Assembly (NCBI GenBank): GCA_041856085.1
Contig: JBHAFL010000018.1
Location: forward strand, 1-18,588
Length of the DNA stretch: 18,588 nt
Direction: 5' to 3'
Origin: RUG754 sp041856085
GTDB taxonomy: Bacteria; Bacillota; Clostridia; Peptostreptococcales; Anaerovoracaceae
The notes below the pieces were generated by a model. It had not been told where the DNA came from, searched no databases, and saw only the letters and a program-made list of their open reading frames with translations. Positions 6,664 to 13,718 of the stretch are shown here, one piece after another (within the stretch, counting starts at the first letter, position 1; every line of letters starts with the position of its first letter). The position numbers and the translations under genes were made by a program.

Positions 6664-9642
6664 ATGAAACATATTTTTGGCAATAAATCAAAAAAAACAT
6701 CCGGTAAACGGCTTGCCTCGCGTCTTTTCTCCGCTGCGGCTCTCGTTCTGATTGCAGCGCTGAGCCTCGGTTCCTGTATTTCCGCCCCTACCTCCGCCGA
6801 AGCGGCATATACGATTTCCCGCGCTTCTGATAACGAAATCCGTATGTGGATTTATCCTGTCGGAGACTTTATCAACCCCGACAAGGTTTCCGGCTTCATA
6901 GCCTCCTTTAATGAAAATTATCCCGATATCAAAGTCAATGTCGAATTTCTGGATTATGCTACGGGCGACGACCGCGTTGCCGCGGCGATTTCTAACGGTA
7001 CGGCTCCGGATATCGTTATGGAGGGGCCGGAGCGCATAGTCGCCAATTGGGGAGCGAAGGGATATATGGCGGATCTGTCGGATATGTGGACGGACAAGGT
7101 TAAAAAGGATATTTCAAAAAATGACGATATGGTTGAAAAAGCCTGCCGTGGAGCTGACGGGGCATTTTATGAATACCCGCTCTGCGAAACTGCTCATTGT
7201 ATGGCGATAAATTACGACGTCTTCGAAAAAGCCGACGCGCTTAAGTTCATAGATTTGGAAAACCGTACCTGGACTGCGGACGGCTTCAGGAAAGCCTGTC
7301 GCGCCGTCGCGGATTCCGGACTGGTCGAAACTCCCGGCGTCATATACTGCGGTGGGCAAGGCGGCGATCAGGGCACGCGCGCCCTCGTCACGAACCTCTT
7401 CGGCGCCGAATTCACAGACGAAAAAAACACAAGATATACCGTAAACAGCCCTGAGGGCGTATCCGCATTCAAGTTTCTCGTCGAGATGACAAAGGAGGGC
7501 TCATTATCATATGATACTACAATTCAGGCTGCAAACGAACTTTCACTCTTCGCCTCAGGCAAGACCGCAATGTCGTTCGCGTGGAACGCGTCAAACGAAA
7601 AGCACTATGCCTTTAATTCCAATTTCAGAATCTTCCCCGTGGCATTTCCTACCGATATGCCTCAGCCCGAGCTTTGCAGCGGCATATGGGGCTTCGGAGT
7701 TTTTGATAACGGCAACGCTGCGAAAATCGAAAACTCGAAAAAGCTCATAAAATTCCTTTGCGACGACGACACTCAGGCGCCTAAGAGCGTCAAAGCCACG
7801 GGATTTTTTCCCGTGCGCTCATCTCTAAGCGGCGTCTACGATGGAACCCCTCAGGAGACTCTTATGGCTCCGTTTGACGAGCTGAGGCGCTTCGCTACGG
7901 ACTATTACAGCACTACGCCGGCTTGGTCCGCGCAGAGAACTTTCTGGTGGTTGACCCTCCAAAAAATATTCAGCGGAACGAGAATCGAGACAGCGCTTAA
8001 CGAATACTCGAGCCTTGCCAACAGCGCCGCCGAAGGAGACGGCTCGGAAAGAAAAAACAAGCTCATAAAGGGCTCCGCGAGTCGCGTCCTGTTTATCAGT
8101 TCTTTCACACTCGGCTATCCCGGAGTAAACGCTCTTATAGACGGTATAAACGACGGACTTGCGCAGGACGCCTACCTTCATTGCGAGTTTATGGATTCCA
8201 CATCTATTTCAGGCGATGAATATGTCGAGACGTTCTATCAATATATCTGTGAAAAATACGGTAACATCAAGGGTATCGGCGCAGTTATTGTAGGCGGTGA
8301 CGCCGCGCTCAATATGGTAATACGCTATCAAAACGGGTTTTTTAGCGACATTCCTGTAATATATAACGGTATACACAGTTCCTCACTCGCCGAGCTTGCG
8401 GACTCCCTCGGCATGAGCGGCTTCTCTCTCGTCAACACGATAGTTGAAAATATGGACTTGGCTTGCAGGCTTAAGCCGGAGACAAAAAAATTATACGTCA
8501 TTTCGGACAACAGCATGGCGGGACGAGCTCTCTCCGCGTTTGTCATGGGAATCCGCTCGAGATATTCGCCGCGCGATGTAATAATTATCGACACCTCCAA
8601 GCACACTAATTCCGAAATAAAAAATACCCTCGCGTCGATTGACGAGGATTCATTCGTAATCTATATGTTGTTTACAAAAGACTCGAGCGGGAATTCTTAC
8701 AGATATGACCACGCCGTACAGCTTGTGACGAAGCATTCCAAAGCTCCCGTCCTATCTCTTCTATGGATGAATAACGGAACCTTGGGCAGCATATCCATAG
8801 ACAATACCGAGCTCGGCACTCAGGTGGCATATCTTACTAACAGAGCTCTCGGCATCGGCGATTCCGACGCAAAGATAGATATGAATGCTAAGCACTTAAC
8901 CCACGCGTCTTTCAATGTCCCCGTTATGAAAAAATTCGAAGTATCGCGTTGGTCATTGCCTCGCGGCTCTACATATTATAACGGCATAAGCACCGTCGAG
9001 CTTATGTCATATATAGCAGCCGGCCTCGCCGTCGTCGTATCGCTGTTCGCATTCCTGGTGCTGTTCTATAAGGCTGAAAACAAGCGCCGAAAGGAAAACG
9101 AAAGTCTCCTGATGGAGCAAAACAGACAGATAACCGAGGAGGCTGAGGTTGACTCTCTAACCGGACTCGGCAACCGTCGCCTTTTCGACAAGGATATCAG
9201 GAAGAGCATAAGCTCGGGAAGAAGCTTTTCACTGTTTCTGATAGACCTCGACAGGTTCAAGAATATTAACGATACCTACGGACACCTCACGGGTGACGCG
9301 GTGCTTCGTGAAACCGGAAACAGACTCCTCAGACTGAAAGTCCGCGCCTTTGTGCCTTACCGCTATGGCGGCGACGAATTCGCAGTGCTGTACTTCCATT
9401 CCGAGGACGAGGACGTCGGTATAAAGGCAAATGAGGTTCTGACGCTGTTTGATACCGCCATAGCTACCGACAGCGGCGATATATCCCTTGAAATCAGTTT
9501 AGGCGCCGCGGACTTTCCTAACGACGCCGCAACAGCCGAGGTTCTCATAGAATGCGCCGATAAAGCGCTGTACTATGTGAAAGGAAACGGCAGAAACGCG
9601 TTTAAGAAATACTCCGAGGTCGCATTCCATTTCGAAGAATAA
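6664..9642 (+). CDS. Membrane diguanylate cyclase with two solute-binding-protein-like sensor domains
   Basis: A 992-residue protein. Domains in order: a signal/lipoprotein-like N-terminus (hydrophobic 20-36, then LSLGSC near 34-39); a family-1 extracellular solute-binding-like domain (about 50-445, opening EIRMWIYPVGDF); a second periplasmic-binding fold resembling ABC_sub_bind (about 472-755, opening RVLFISSFTLGYPGVNALIDG); one TM helix (about 783-803); a short coiled linker; and a C-terminal GGDEF domain with DSLTGLGNRR (830-839), LIDLDRFKNINDTYGH and GGDEF (902-906). The catalytic motifs are intact. The RxxD product-inhibition site is absent: VRAF occupies that position. It should make c-di-GMP from GTP in response to an external ligand. 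The start is ATG 6664, with AGGAG 8 nt upstream; an in-frame GTG at 6655 overlaps that ribosome site and is unlikely. Confidence 0.88.
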   Translation: MKHIFGNKSKKTSGKRLASRLFSAAALVLIAALSLGSCISAPTSAEAAYTISRASDNEIRMWIYPVGDFINPDKVSGFIASFNENYPDIKVNVEFLDYATGDDRVAAAISNGTAPDIVMEGPERIVANWGAKGYMADLSDMWTDKVKKDISKNDDMVEKACRGADGAFYEYPLCETAHCMAINYDVFEKADALKFIDLENRTWTADGFRKACRAVADSGLVETPGVIYCGGQGGDQGTRALVTNLFGAEFTDEKNTRYTVNSPEGVSAFKFLVEMTKEGSLSYDTTIQAANELSLFASGKTAMSFAWNASNEKHYAFNSNFRIFPVAFPTDMPQPELCSGIWGFGVFDNGNAAKIENSKKLIKFLCDDDTQAPKSVKATGFFPVRSSLSGVYDGTPQETLMAPFDELRRFATDYYSTTPAWSAQRTFWWLTLQKIFSGTRIETALNEYSSLANSAAEGDGSERKNKLIKGSASRVLFISSFTLGYPGVNALIDGINDGLAQDAYLHCEFMDSTSISGDEYVETFYQYICEKYGNIKGIGAVIVGGDAALNMVIRYQNGFFSDIPVIYNGIHSSSLAELADSLGMSGFSLVNTIVENMDLACRLKPETKKLYVISDNSMAGRALSAFVMGIRSRYSPRDVIIIDTSKHTNSEIKNTLASIDEDSFVIYMLFTKDSSGNSYRYDHAVQLVTKHSKAPVLSLLWMNNGTLGSISIDNTELGTQVAYLTNRALGIGDSDAKIDMNAKHLTHASFNVPVMKKFEVSRWSLPRGSTYYNGISTVELMSYIAAGLAVVVSLFAFLVLFYKAENKRRKENESLLMEQNRQITEEAEVDSLTGLGNRRLFDKDIRKSISSGRSFSLFLIDLDRFKNINDTYGHLTGDAVLRETGNRLLRLKVRAFVPYRYGGDEFAVLYFHSEDEDVGIKANEVLTLFDTAIATDSGDISLEISLGAADFPNDAATAEVLIECADKALYYVKGNGRNAFKKYSEVAFHFEE

Positions 9643-9655
9643 GCTATAATAGATT

Positions 9656-9692
9656 CGGCGGGTTTCGCAGCGGCTCAGCGTGAAACCCGCCG
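9656..9692. terminator. Hairpin between convergent genes, likely bidirectional terminator
   Basis: An 11-bp perfect stem CGGCGGGTTTC (9656-9666) / GAAACCCGCCG (9682-9692) fills the gap between the diguanylate cyclase stop and the smpB stop. The flanking T-runs are poor in both directions, so termination may be incomplete. Position and stem strength support a shared terminator. Confidence 0.6.
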
Positions 9693-10151
9693 CTATCTGT
9701 TCTTCATACGTCTCTCCATATCCCTCGCTGCATCCTTTTTCGCTATCGACTCGCGCTTGTCGTAGTTTTTTTTGCCTCGGCATACGCCTATCTCAAGTTT
9801 CGCCCTCCCGTCTTCGTTTATGTACAGCTTAAGAGGTACAAGAGTGAGGCCTTTTTGAGCGATATAGCCTGAGAGCTTCCTTATCTCCTGCTTATGGAGC
9901 AGAAGCTTCCGTCCTCTCATAGGGTCGACGTTAAAACGATTTCCCTGCTCGTAGGGCGATATATTCATACCGAGCACGATGACCTCGCCGTTTATTATTT
10001 TCGCGTAGGCTTCCTTTATCGAGACCTTACCCTGCCTCACGGACTTAATCTCCGTGCCTGTCAGGACGATACCCGCCTCGTAGCTGTCCTCTACGAAGTA
10101 ATCGTGATATGCTTTTTTGTTATTTGCCGCCAATTTAACAGTTTTTTTCAT
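9693..10151 (-). CDS. smpB: SsrA-binding protein SmpB
   Basis: An RNA-binding protein of 152 residues, the normal family length. It escorts tmRNA to the empty A site of stalled ribosomes and fills the role of codon-anticodon pairing. Recognisable family blocks are NKKAYHDYFVEDSYEAGIVLTG near the start, GTEIKSVRQGKVSIKEAYAKI, MNISPYEQGNRFNVDPMRGRKLLLH and a basic tail (GKKNYDKRESIAKKDAARD) that inserts into the mRNA channel. The ATG at 10151 fits the family N-terminus, although the nearest GGAG is 12 nt upstream. It is last in the rluA-lepB-smpB cluster, 40 bp after lepB. The matching ssrA gene is on the same strand at 4689-5045. Confidence 0.97.
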   Translation of the reverse strand: MKKTVKLAANNKKAYHDYFVEDSYEAGIVLTGTEIKSVRQGKVSIKEAYAKIINGEVIVLGMNISPYEQGNRFNVDPMRGRKLLLHKQEIRKLSGYIAQKGLTLVPLKLYINEDGRAKLEIGVCRGKKNYDKRESIAKKDAARDMERRMKNR

Positions 10152-10191
10152 CGTTTTAAGCTTCTCCGCAAAATCCCTTTTTTAGAATTAA

Positions 10192-10734
10192 TCAGAATTT
10201 TTCAATCTTGTTAAACGGGAACAGTCTGACAAAAACCTTGCCGACAACCTTGTCATAAGGGATGAAGCCTACGTCGCCGCTCCTTGAATCAAGGCTGACT
10301 CCCCTATTGTCGCCGCAGCAAAAAAGACTGTCCTCGGGAACTGTCAGTTCCTCCATCTCGCCTGAAATCCCCGGCGTCGCCAAGTATTCCTCTTCAATCA
10401 TCTCATCGTTCACATAGACATAGCCGTCCTTAATTGCGACCTTGTCGCCCGGAAGACCGATTATACGCTTAATGAGTGATTTTTTGTTCCCTTTATCGTC
10501 GAGCAGCTCGGATACGAAAACTATAACGTCACCGCGCTCAGGCTCTCCGAACAGCCTGTACGCCTGCCTCGAGGTTACCACATAATCACCCGAATGAAAG
10601 CTGGGCTCCATCGAGTTTTGCTGAATTATTATAGGTTTAAAAAAAAACAGAACCGCTCCGGCCAATATAACCGCTATCGCTAAATCCACTATCCACTCCG
10701 TTATCTCTTTTTTAATATTTTTTTCCCTGTTCAA
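10192..10734 (-). CDS. lepB: Signal peptidase I
   Basis: A membrane-anchored serine protease of 180 residues that removes signal peptides from exported proteins. One N-terminal TM helix (about 13-33) is followed by the catalytic block QNSMEPSFHSGD, with nucleophile Ser41, and SLIKRIIGLPGD, with general base Lys89. Box E appears as CCGDNRGVSLDSR and has the usual Ser-Arg end. Length and single TM helix match Gram-positive SipS-like enzymes. The start is TTG at 10734: a GGGGGT ribosome site lies 7 nt upstream and there is no ATG before the catalytic serine. The first 23 bp overlap the end of the pseudouridine synthase gene, suggesting coupled translation. Confidence 0.95.
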   Translation of the reverse strand: MNREKNIKKEITEWIVDLAIAVILAGAVLFFFKPIIIQQNSMEPSFHSGDYVVTSRQAYRLFGEPERGDVIVFVSELLDDKGNKKSLIKRIIGLPGDKVAIKDGYVYVNDEMIEEEYLATPGISGEMEELTVPEDSLFCCGDNRGVSLDSRSGDVGFIPYDKVVGKVFVRLFPFNKIEKF

Positions 10735-11743
10735 TAGGATTACCCCCTTTGAATATACTGTCTATCGTTAACTTAAAATTGTCCGGCGGCTCCGCCGCAA
10801 TCTCCCTGCCCTCCATATAGCTGAGCAGTCCGCTGTCTATTTTAGTAAACTCAAGCCTATAGCTGTGAAGCAGTTGAGTTGTACGTCCGAATCCCGAACC
10901 GCCGTATTTAACATCGCCGAGCAGCGGATATCCCGCCTTAGCGAGCTGAACCCTTATCTGGTGCGTCCTCCCCGTTATTATCTCCACCTCAAGCAAGGTA
11001 TATGTCTTTTTCGAGGCTTCACCGTATCTTATGGGTACGGCGATTGTCTCCATAAGCTTGCCTTTGCTTTCGCCTGCTCCCGCAAGCTCATTCTCCTCGC
11101 CTGAATTATCCGCGACATCATCAGCATAGACGATGTTTCGCTCATTGTCCTTTACCATCATATCGCGGAGGCGGAGCTCACCGGGAACCTTGCCCTTGGC
11201 AATCGCGAGATAAAACTTCCTTATGGAGCTTCTCTCTCTTATCATTCTATTCAGTTCACGAAGCGCTTCGGCGTTCTTGGCAAAAAGCACCAGTCCCGTG
11301 GTATTCCTGTCGAGTCTGTTAGCCGGCGAGGGCGTAAACGTCCTCTCAAGCCGCGGATTATACTCGCCCTTTTCGATAAGATAGTCTATCACCTGATTGG
11401 CAAGATGATTTTTCTTTTCGGCGGCGTCTCCGTGCGTGAGCAGACCGTACGGTTTGACAGCCGCAAGCAGATTGTCGTCCTCATATGCTATGCCGAACTG
11501 CCTTTTAGCCCTGACTCTATTTTTATTTTTTTGAAGCCTCGCAGCCTCGGACTCAAGCATATAGACGGAGATTTCATCTCCCGCTCCGAGCAAAAAATCC
11601 TCTTTTTCTCTCTTACCGTTTACCTTGACGTCCTTTCTGATAAGCCTGTATATCATAGAGAGAGGCGCTTTGTCAAAATATTTTTTCAGAAACCTGTCAA
11701 GCCTTTGGTTTCCCTGATTTTCATTTATGGTAATTTTTATCAT
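10712..11743 (-). CDS. RluA-family pseudouridine synthase
   Basis: A 343-residue enzyme that isomerises uridines to pseudouridine in RNA, probably 23S rRNA as in RluC/RluD. An S4 RNA-binding domain (about 12-62, QRLDRFLKKYF to LGAGDEISVYM) precedes the catalytic domain, whose motif NRLDRNTTGLVLFAKN contains the catalytic Asp145. The usual His before RLD is Asn here, a tolerated variant. KPYGLLTHGD (97-106), GRTHQIRVQLAKAGYPLLGD and KYGGSG are also typical. There is no recognisable ribosome site before the ATG, whose upstream is AT-rich. Which RluA subgroup it belongs to cannot be told from motifs alone. An insertion around residues 200-230 is rich in Glu, Asp and Asn. Confidence 0.92.
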   Translation of the reverse strand: MIKITINENQGNQRLDRFLKKYFDKAPLSMIYRLIRKDVKVNGKREKEDFLLGAGDEISVYMLESEAARLQKNKNRVRAKRQFGIAYEDDNLLAAVKPYGLLTHGDAAEKKNHLANQVIDYLIEKGEYNPRLERTFTPSPANRLDRNTTGLVLFAKNAEALRELNRMIRERSSIRKFYLAIAKGKVPGELRLRDMMVKDNERNIVYADDVADNSGEENELAGAGESKGKLMETIAVPIRYGEASKKTYTLLEVEIITGRTHQIRVQLAKAGYPLLGDVKYGGSGFGRTTQLLHSYRLEFTKIDSGLLSYMEGREIAAEPPDNFKLTIDSIFKGGNPIEQGKKY

Positions 11744-11765
11744 TTTTTATCGCGTATATTTCAGC

Positions 11766-11788
11766 GAAAAAGAGCGGATTACCGCTCT
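11766..11788 (-). terminator. Terminator after fba
   Basis: Stem AGAGCGG/CCGCTCT (11771-11777, 11782-11788) with loop ATTA; on the minus strand it is followed by TTTTTCG. It lies 6 bp after the fba stop and only 22 bp before the rluA-family start, so the downstream genes need readthrough or a promoter inside fba. Confidence 0.7.
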
Positions 11789-11793
11789 GATTC

Positions 11794-12723
11794 CTAAAGC
11801 CTATCGGACGCATTGAGTACGTTCTTAATCTTATGCTGAACCATTCTCCGAATCGCGTCGCGTCCCGGTCCTAAGTACTTTCTCGGGTCGAATTCTGCGG
11901 GGTTCTCGCTGAGATATCGGCGAACCTCGGCGGTCATGGCAAGCCTTAAGTCCGTATCGATATTAACCTTACAAACGCCGTGCTTAACCGCCTCGCGAAT
12001 CATCGCTTCGGGAACTCCCTGAGCCCCCGGTATTTCACCGCCGAAGCTGTTGCAGAGGTCTACGAATTCCTTGAGAACCGATGACGCCCCGTGCAGCACG
12101 AGAGGAGTATCCGGAATAAGTTTATGTATATCCTGAAGCCTTTCAAAATCGAGATATGGTTCACCCTTAAACTTATATGCGCCGTGTGAAGTTCCTATGG
12201 CGATGGCGAGCGAGTCGACGCCCGTTCTCTCCACGAACTCCGCCGCCTCCTCCGGCTCCGTAAACTTCGCAGAGCGCTCGTCTACGGATATATTGTCCTC
12301 AACGCCCGCTAATTTACCGAGCTCCGCCTCTACGACCACTCCGTGAGCGTGCGCGTAGTCCACTACCTGCTTAGTAAGAGCGATATTATCTTCAAACGGG
12401 TGCTTTGAGCCGTCAATCATAACCGACGTGAAGCCGTCGTCCACGCACTTTTTGCATATATCGAAGTCTTCGCCGTGATCCAAATGCAGACAAATGTCAA
12501 GACCCGTGTCAAGAATCGCCGCTTCAACCAGCTTAACGAGGTATGCGGAGCGCGCATAATTACGCGCACCTGCCGAAACCTGTAGGATAAGAGGTGATTT
12601 TTCGATTTTAGCGGCGTCCGCAATTCCCTGAATTATCTCCATATTATTGACATTAAAGGCTCCTATCGCGTAATCCGATTTTAGCGCCTTGGCGAACATT
12701 TCTTTAGTGGTTACAAGTCCCAT
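11794..12723 (-). CDS. fba: Class II fructose-1,6-bisphosphate aldolase
   Basis: A cytoplasmic zinc enzyme that interconverts fructose-1,6-bisphosphate with dihydroxyacetone phosphate and glyceraldehyde-3-phosphate in glycolysis and gluconeogenesis. With the start at 12723 it has 309 residues, the usual size for the short class II (FbaA/GatY-like) branch. Visible are GAFNVNNMEIIQGI (21-34), LHLDHGEDF with catalytic Asp82 and zinc ligand His83, EAELG (133-137), GTSHGAYK with His180, and LVLHGASS with His211, plus NIDTDLR near 260. ATG 12723 is chosen because AGGAGG lies 5 nt upstream; an in-frame start 12 codons earlier would translate through that ribosome site. The product could act on tagatose-bisphosphate instead, but the stand-alone context favours glycolysis. 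Confidence 0.94.
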   Translation of the reverse strand: MGLVTTKEMFAKALKSDYAIGAFNVNNMEIIQGIADAAKIEKSPLILQVSAGARNYARSAYLVKLVEAAILDTGLDICLHLDHGEDFDICKKCVDDGFTSVMIDGSKHPFEDNIALTKQVVDYAHAHGVVVEAELGKLAGVEDNISVDERSAKFTEPEEAAEFVERTGVDSLAIAIGTSHGAYKFKGEPYLDFERLQDIHKLIPDTPLVLHGASSVLKEFVDLCNSFGGEIPGAQGVPEAMIREAVKHGVCKVNIDTDLRLAMTAEVRRYLSENPAEFDPRKYLGPGRDAIRRMVQHKIKNVLNASDRL

Positions 12724-12755
12724 ATTCTCCTCCTGTGGTTCTTTTTGGATTTTTT

Positions 12756-12805
12756 GCATTCGACGCGTTATTTTTAGCGGAATGCGTTCGGTTATTCAGC
12801 CGAAC
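12756..12805 (-). other. Two stem-loops in the fba leader
   Basis: GTTCGG/CCGAAC (12786-12791, 12800-12805) abuts GCATTC/GAATGC (12756-12761, 12780-12785); the second stem continues inward as CGC/GCG. On the minus strand they lie between the MltG-like gene and the fba ribosome site and are followed by A-runs, not T-runs, so they are poor terminators. They could stabilise or regulate the fba mRNA. No clear fba promoter was found in 12724-12841. Confidence 0.35.
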
Positions 12806-12841
12806 CGTATTTTTAGCCATATTCTCTGTCCGGATTAACTG

Positions 12842-13381
12842 CTAAATCCCCCAGTTGATCTTTTTGGCGATGTCTTTTTTAGTAGAGCCTTTCTTAAAGG
12901 TGAACTCTCCCGCCTTGACCTTCTCGTCATTATAGCCCGCGGCGTCGCACACGCTCTTATAGTCCGCATAATCGTCGAAAAGACCCGCGTCAACCAGACA
13001 CTGCACAGCCGCCGAAGCATAGCTGCCGTGGACGTCCACCTTGACGTCGCGGGTCAGCTTGCCGTCTGCCCAAAGCTCGGCAGGAGCATCCGTATCGGTC
13101 GTATTTGTCGTTCCCGAATCAGGCTCCGTCTGCCCCGAGTCGGCTCCGGTCTGTCCCGAGTCCGGCTCCGCAGCTTCTCCGCCGCCGCTATTCCCTGCGC
13201 TGTCATCGCCGCTGTCAACGGTGGTAATCACGCCTTCTCCGTCGCCGCTTGAAATCAGCGTTTTAGGATATTCGAGAATTACGCCGAGTCTCCACAGTAT
13301 GACCGCCGCTGCGACGGCAAGTATCAGCAATGCTACGAGTACATCGCTCTTGTTATATATAATATCTTTTATTTTGTTCAT
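12842..13381 (-). CDS. Membrane-anchored protein with MltG-like LysM domain
   Basis: A 179-residue protein with one TM helix (about 13-36), an acidic Gly/Ser/Asp/Thr-rich extracellular linker (about 45-100) and a C-terminal domain (about 112-176). The domain's pattern, CLVDAGLFDDYADYKSVC then GEFTFKKGSTKKDIAKKI, resembles the LysM-like subdomain of MltG/YceG endolytic transglycosylases. The catalytic YceG domain with its Glu is absent, so no hydrolase activity is expected; a role in binding or sensing cell wall is an inference. The second ATG (13381) is preferred because GGGGG lies 8 nt upstream; the first (13387) would be too close to it. It has its own promoter and precedes fba. Confidence 0.75.
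   Translation of the reverse strand: MNKIKDIIYNKSDVLVALLILAVAAAVILWRLGVILEYPKTLISSGDGEGVITTVDSGDDSAGNSGGGEAAEPDSGQTGADSGQTEPDSGTTNTTDTDAPAELWADGKLTRDVKVDVHGSYASAAVQCLVDAGLFDDYADYKSVCDAAGYNDEKVKAGEFTFKKGSTKKDIAKKINWGI
13113..13175. repeat. Three 21-bp tandem repeats inside the linker
   Basis: Three in-register units begin CCCGA(A/G)TC at 13113, 13134 and 13155 and encode PDSGQT-like heptads in the linker of the MltG-like protein. Unit number is likely variable between strains. The repeats keep the reading frame (21 bp each). Confidence 0.7.
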
Positions 13382-13432
13382 ATTCATATCCCCCTAAACT
13401 AAATCGCAAAATTAAAATCGACTCCACTCTGT

Positions 13433-13461
13433 ATTTTAGCAGATTGAAGCCGATTTAACAA
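13433..13461 (-). promoter_or_regulatory. Promoter of the MltG-like gene
   Basis: On the minus strand TTGTTA (13461-13456), a 17-bp spacer and TAAAAT (13438-13433). The predicted start near 13426 gives a 45-nt leader ending in the GGGGG ribosome site. The stretch 13462-13607 upstream holds no other feature I can support. Confidence 0.6.
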
Positions 13462-13607
13462 GTGCCGATGTATGCAATTCAAAAAACTCGTATCTTAAGA
13501 TAATTCGCAAAGTAAGTTCCGGTTTTAAAGACTTAGGTGCTTTTAGTCTGAGAAGCTTTGGCGGCAGACTTTACTGTGAGGAATATTTATGCCGTAAAGG
13601 ATTTGTT

Positions 13608-13718
13608 ATGTTAAAGAATACAGACAAAAAGCATAGTCATCTTACCTTGGAGGGTAGAATCGACATACGGCAAATGCCGCTCGGCGGCTCGACGATCAGG
13701 CTGCTCAATATTTTTTAG
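13608..13718 (+). pseudogene. N-terminal remnant of an IS30-type transposase
   Basis: ATG 13608, preceded by AAAGGA with 6 nt spacing, opens a 36-codon frame ending in TAG (13716-13718). The peptide KKHSHLTLEGRIDIRQM (7-23) followed by GGSTIRLLNIF matches the usual opening of IS30-family transposases (K-HLTLE-R--I then a helix-turn-helix), and breaks off where the helix-turn-helix would continue. The DDE catalytic core is absent, and the frame ends inside the uvrA 3' end on the other strand. I see no terminal inverted repeats. Identification rests on a short motif and could be wrong. Confidence 0.5.

Noticed and set aside
12768..12779. TTATTTTTAGCG recurring at about 4942, 5228 and 12768
   Set aside because: It is short, AT-rich and in unrelated contexts (one inside tmRNA), so chance is the simplest explanation.
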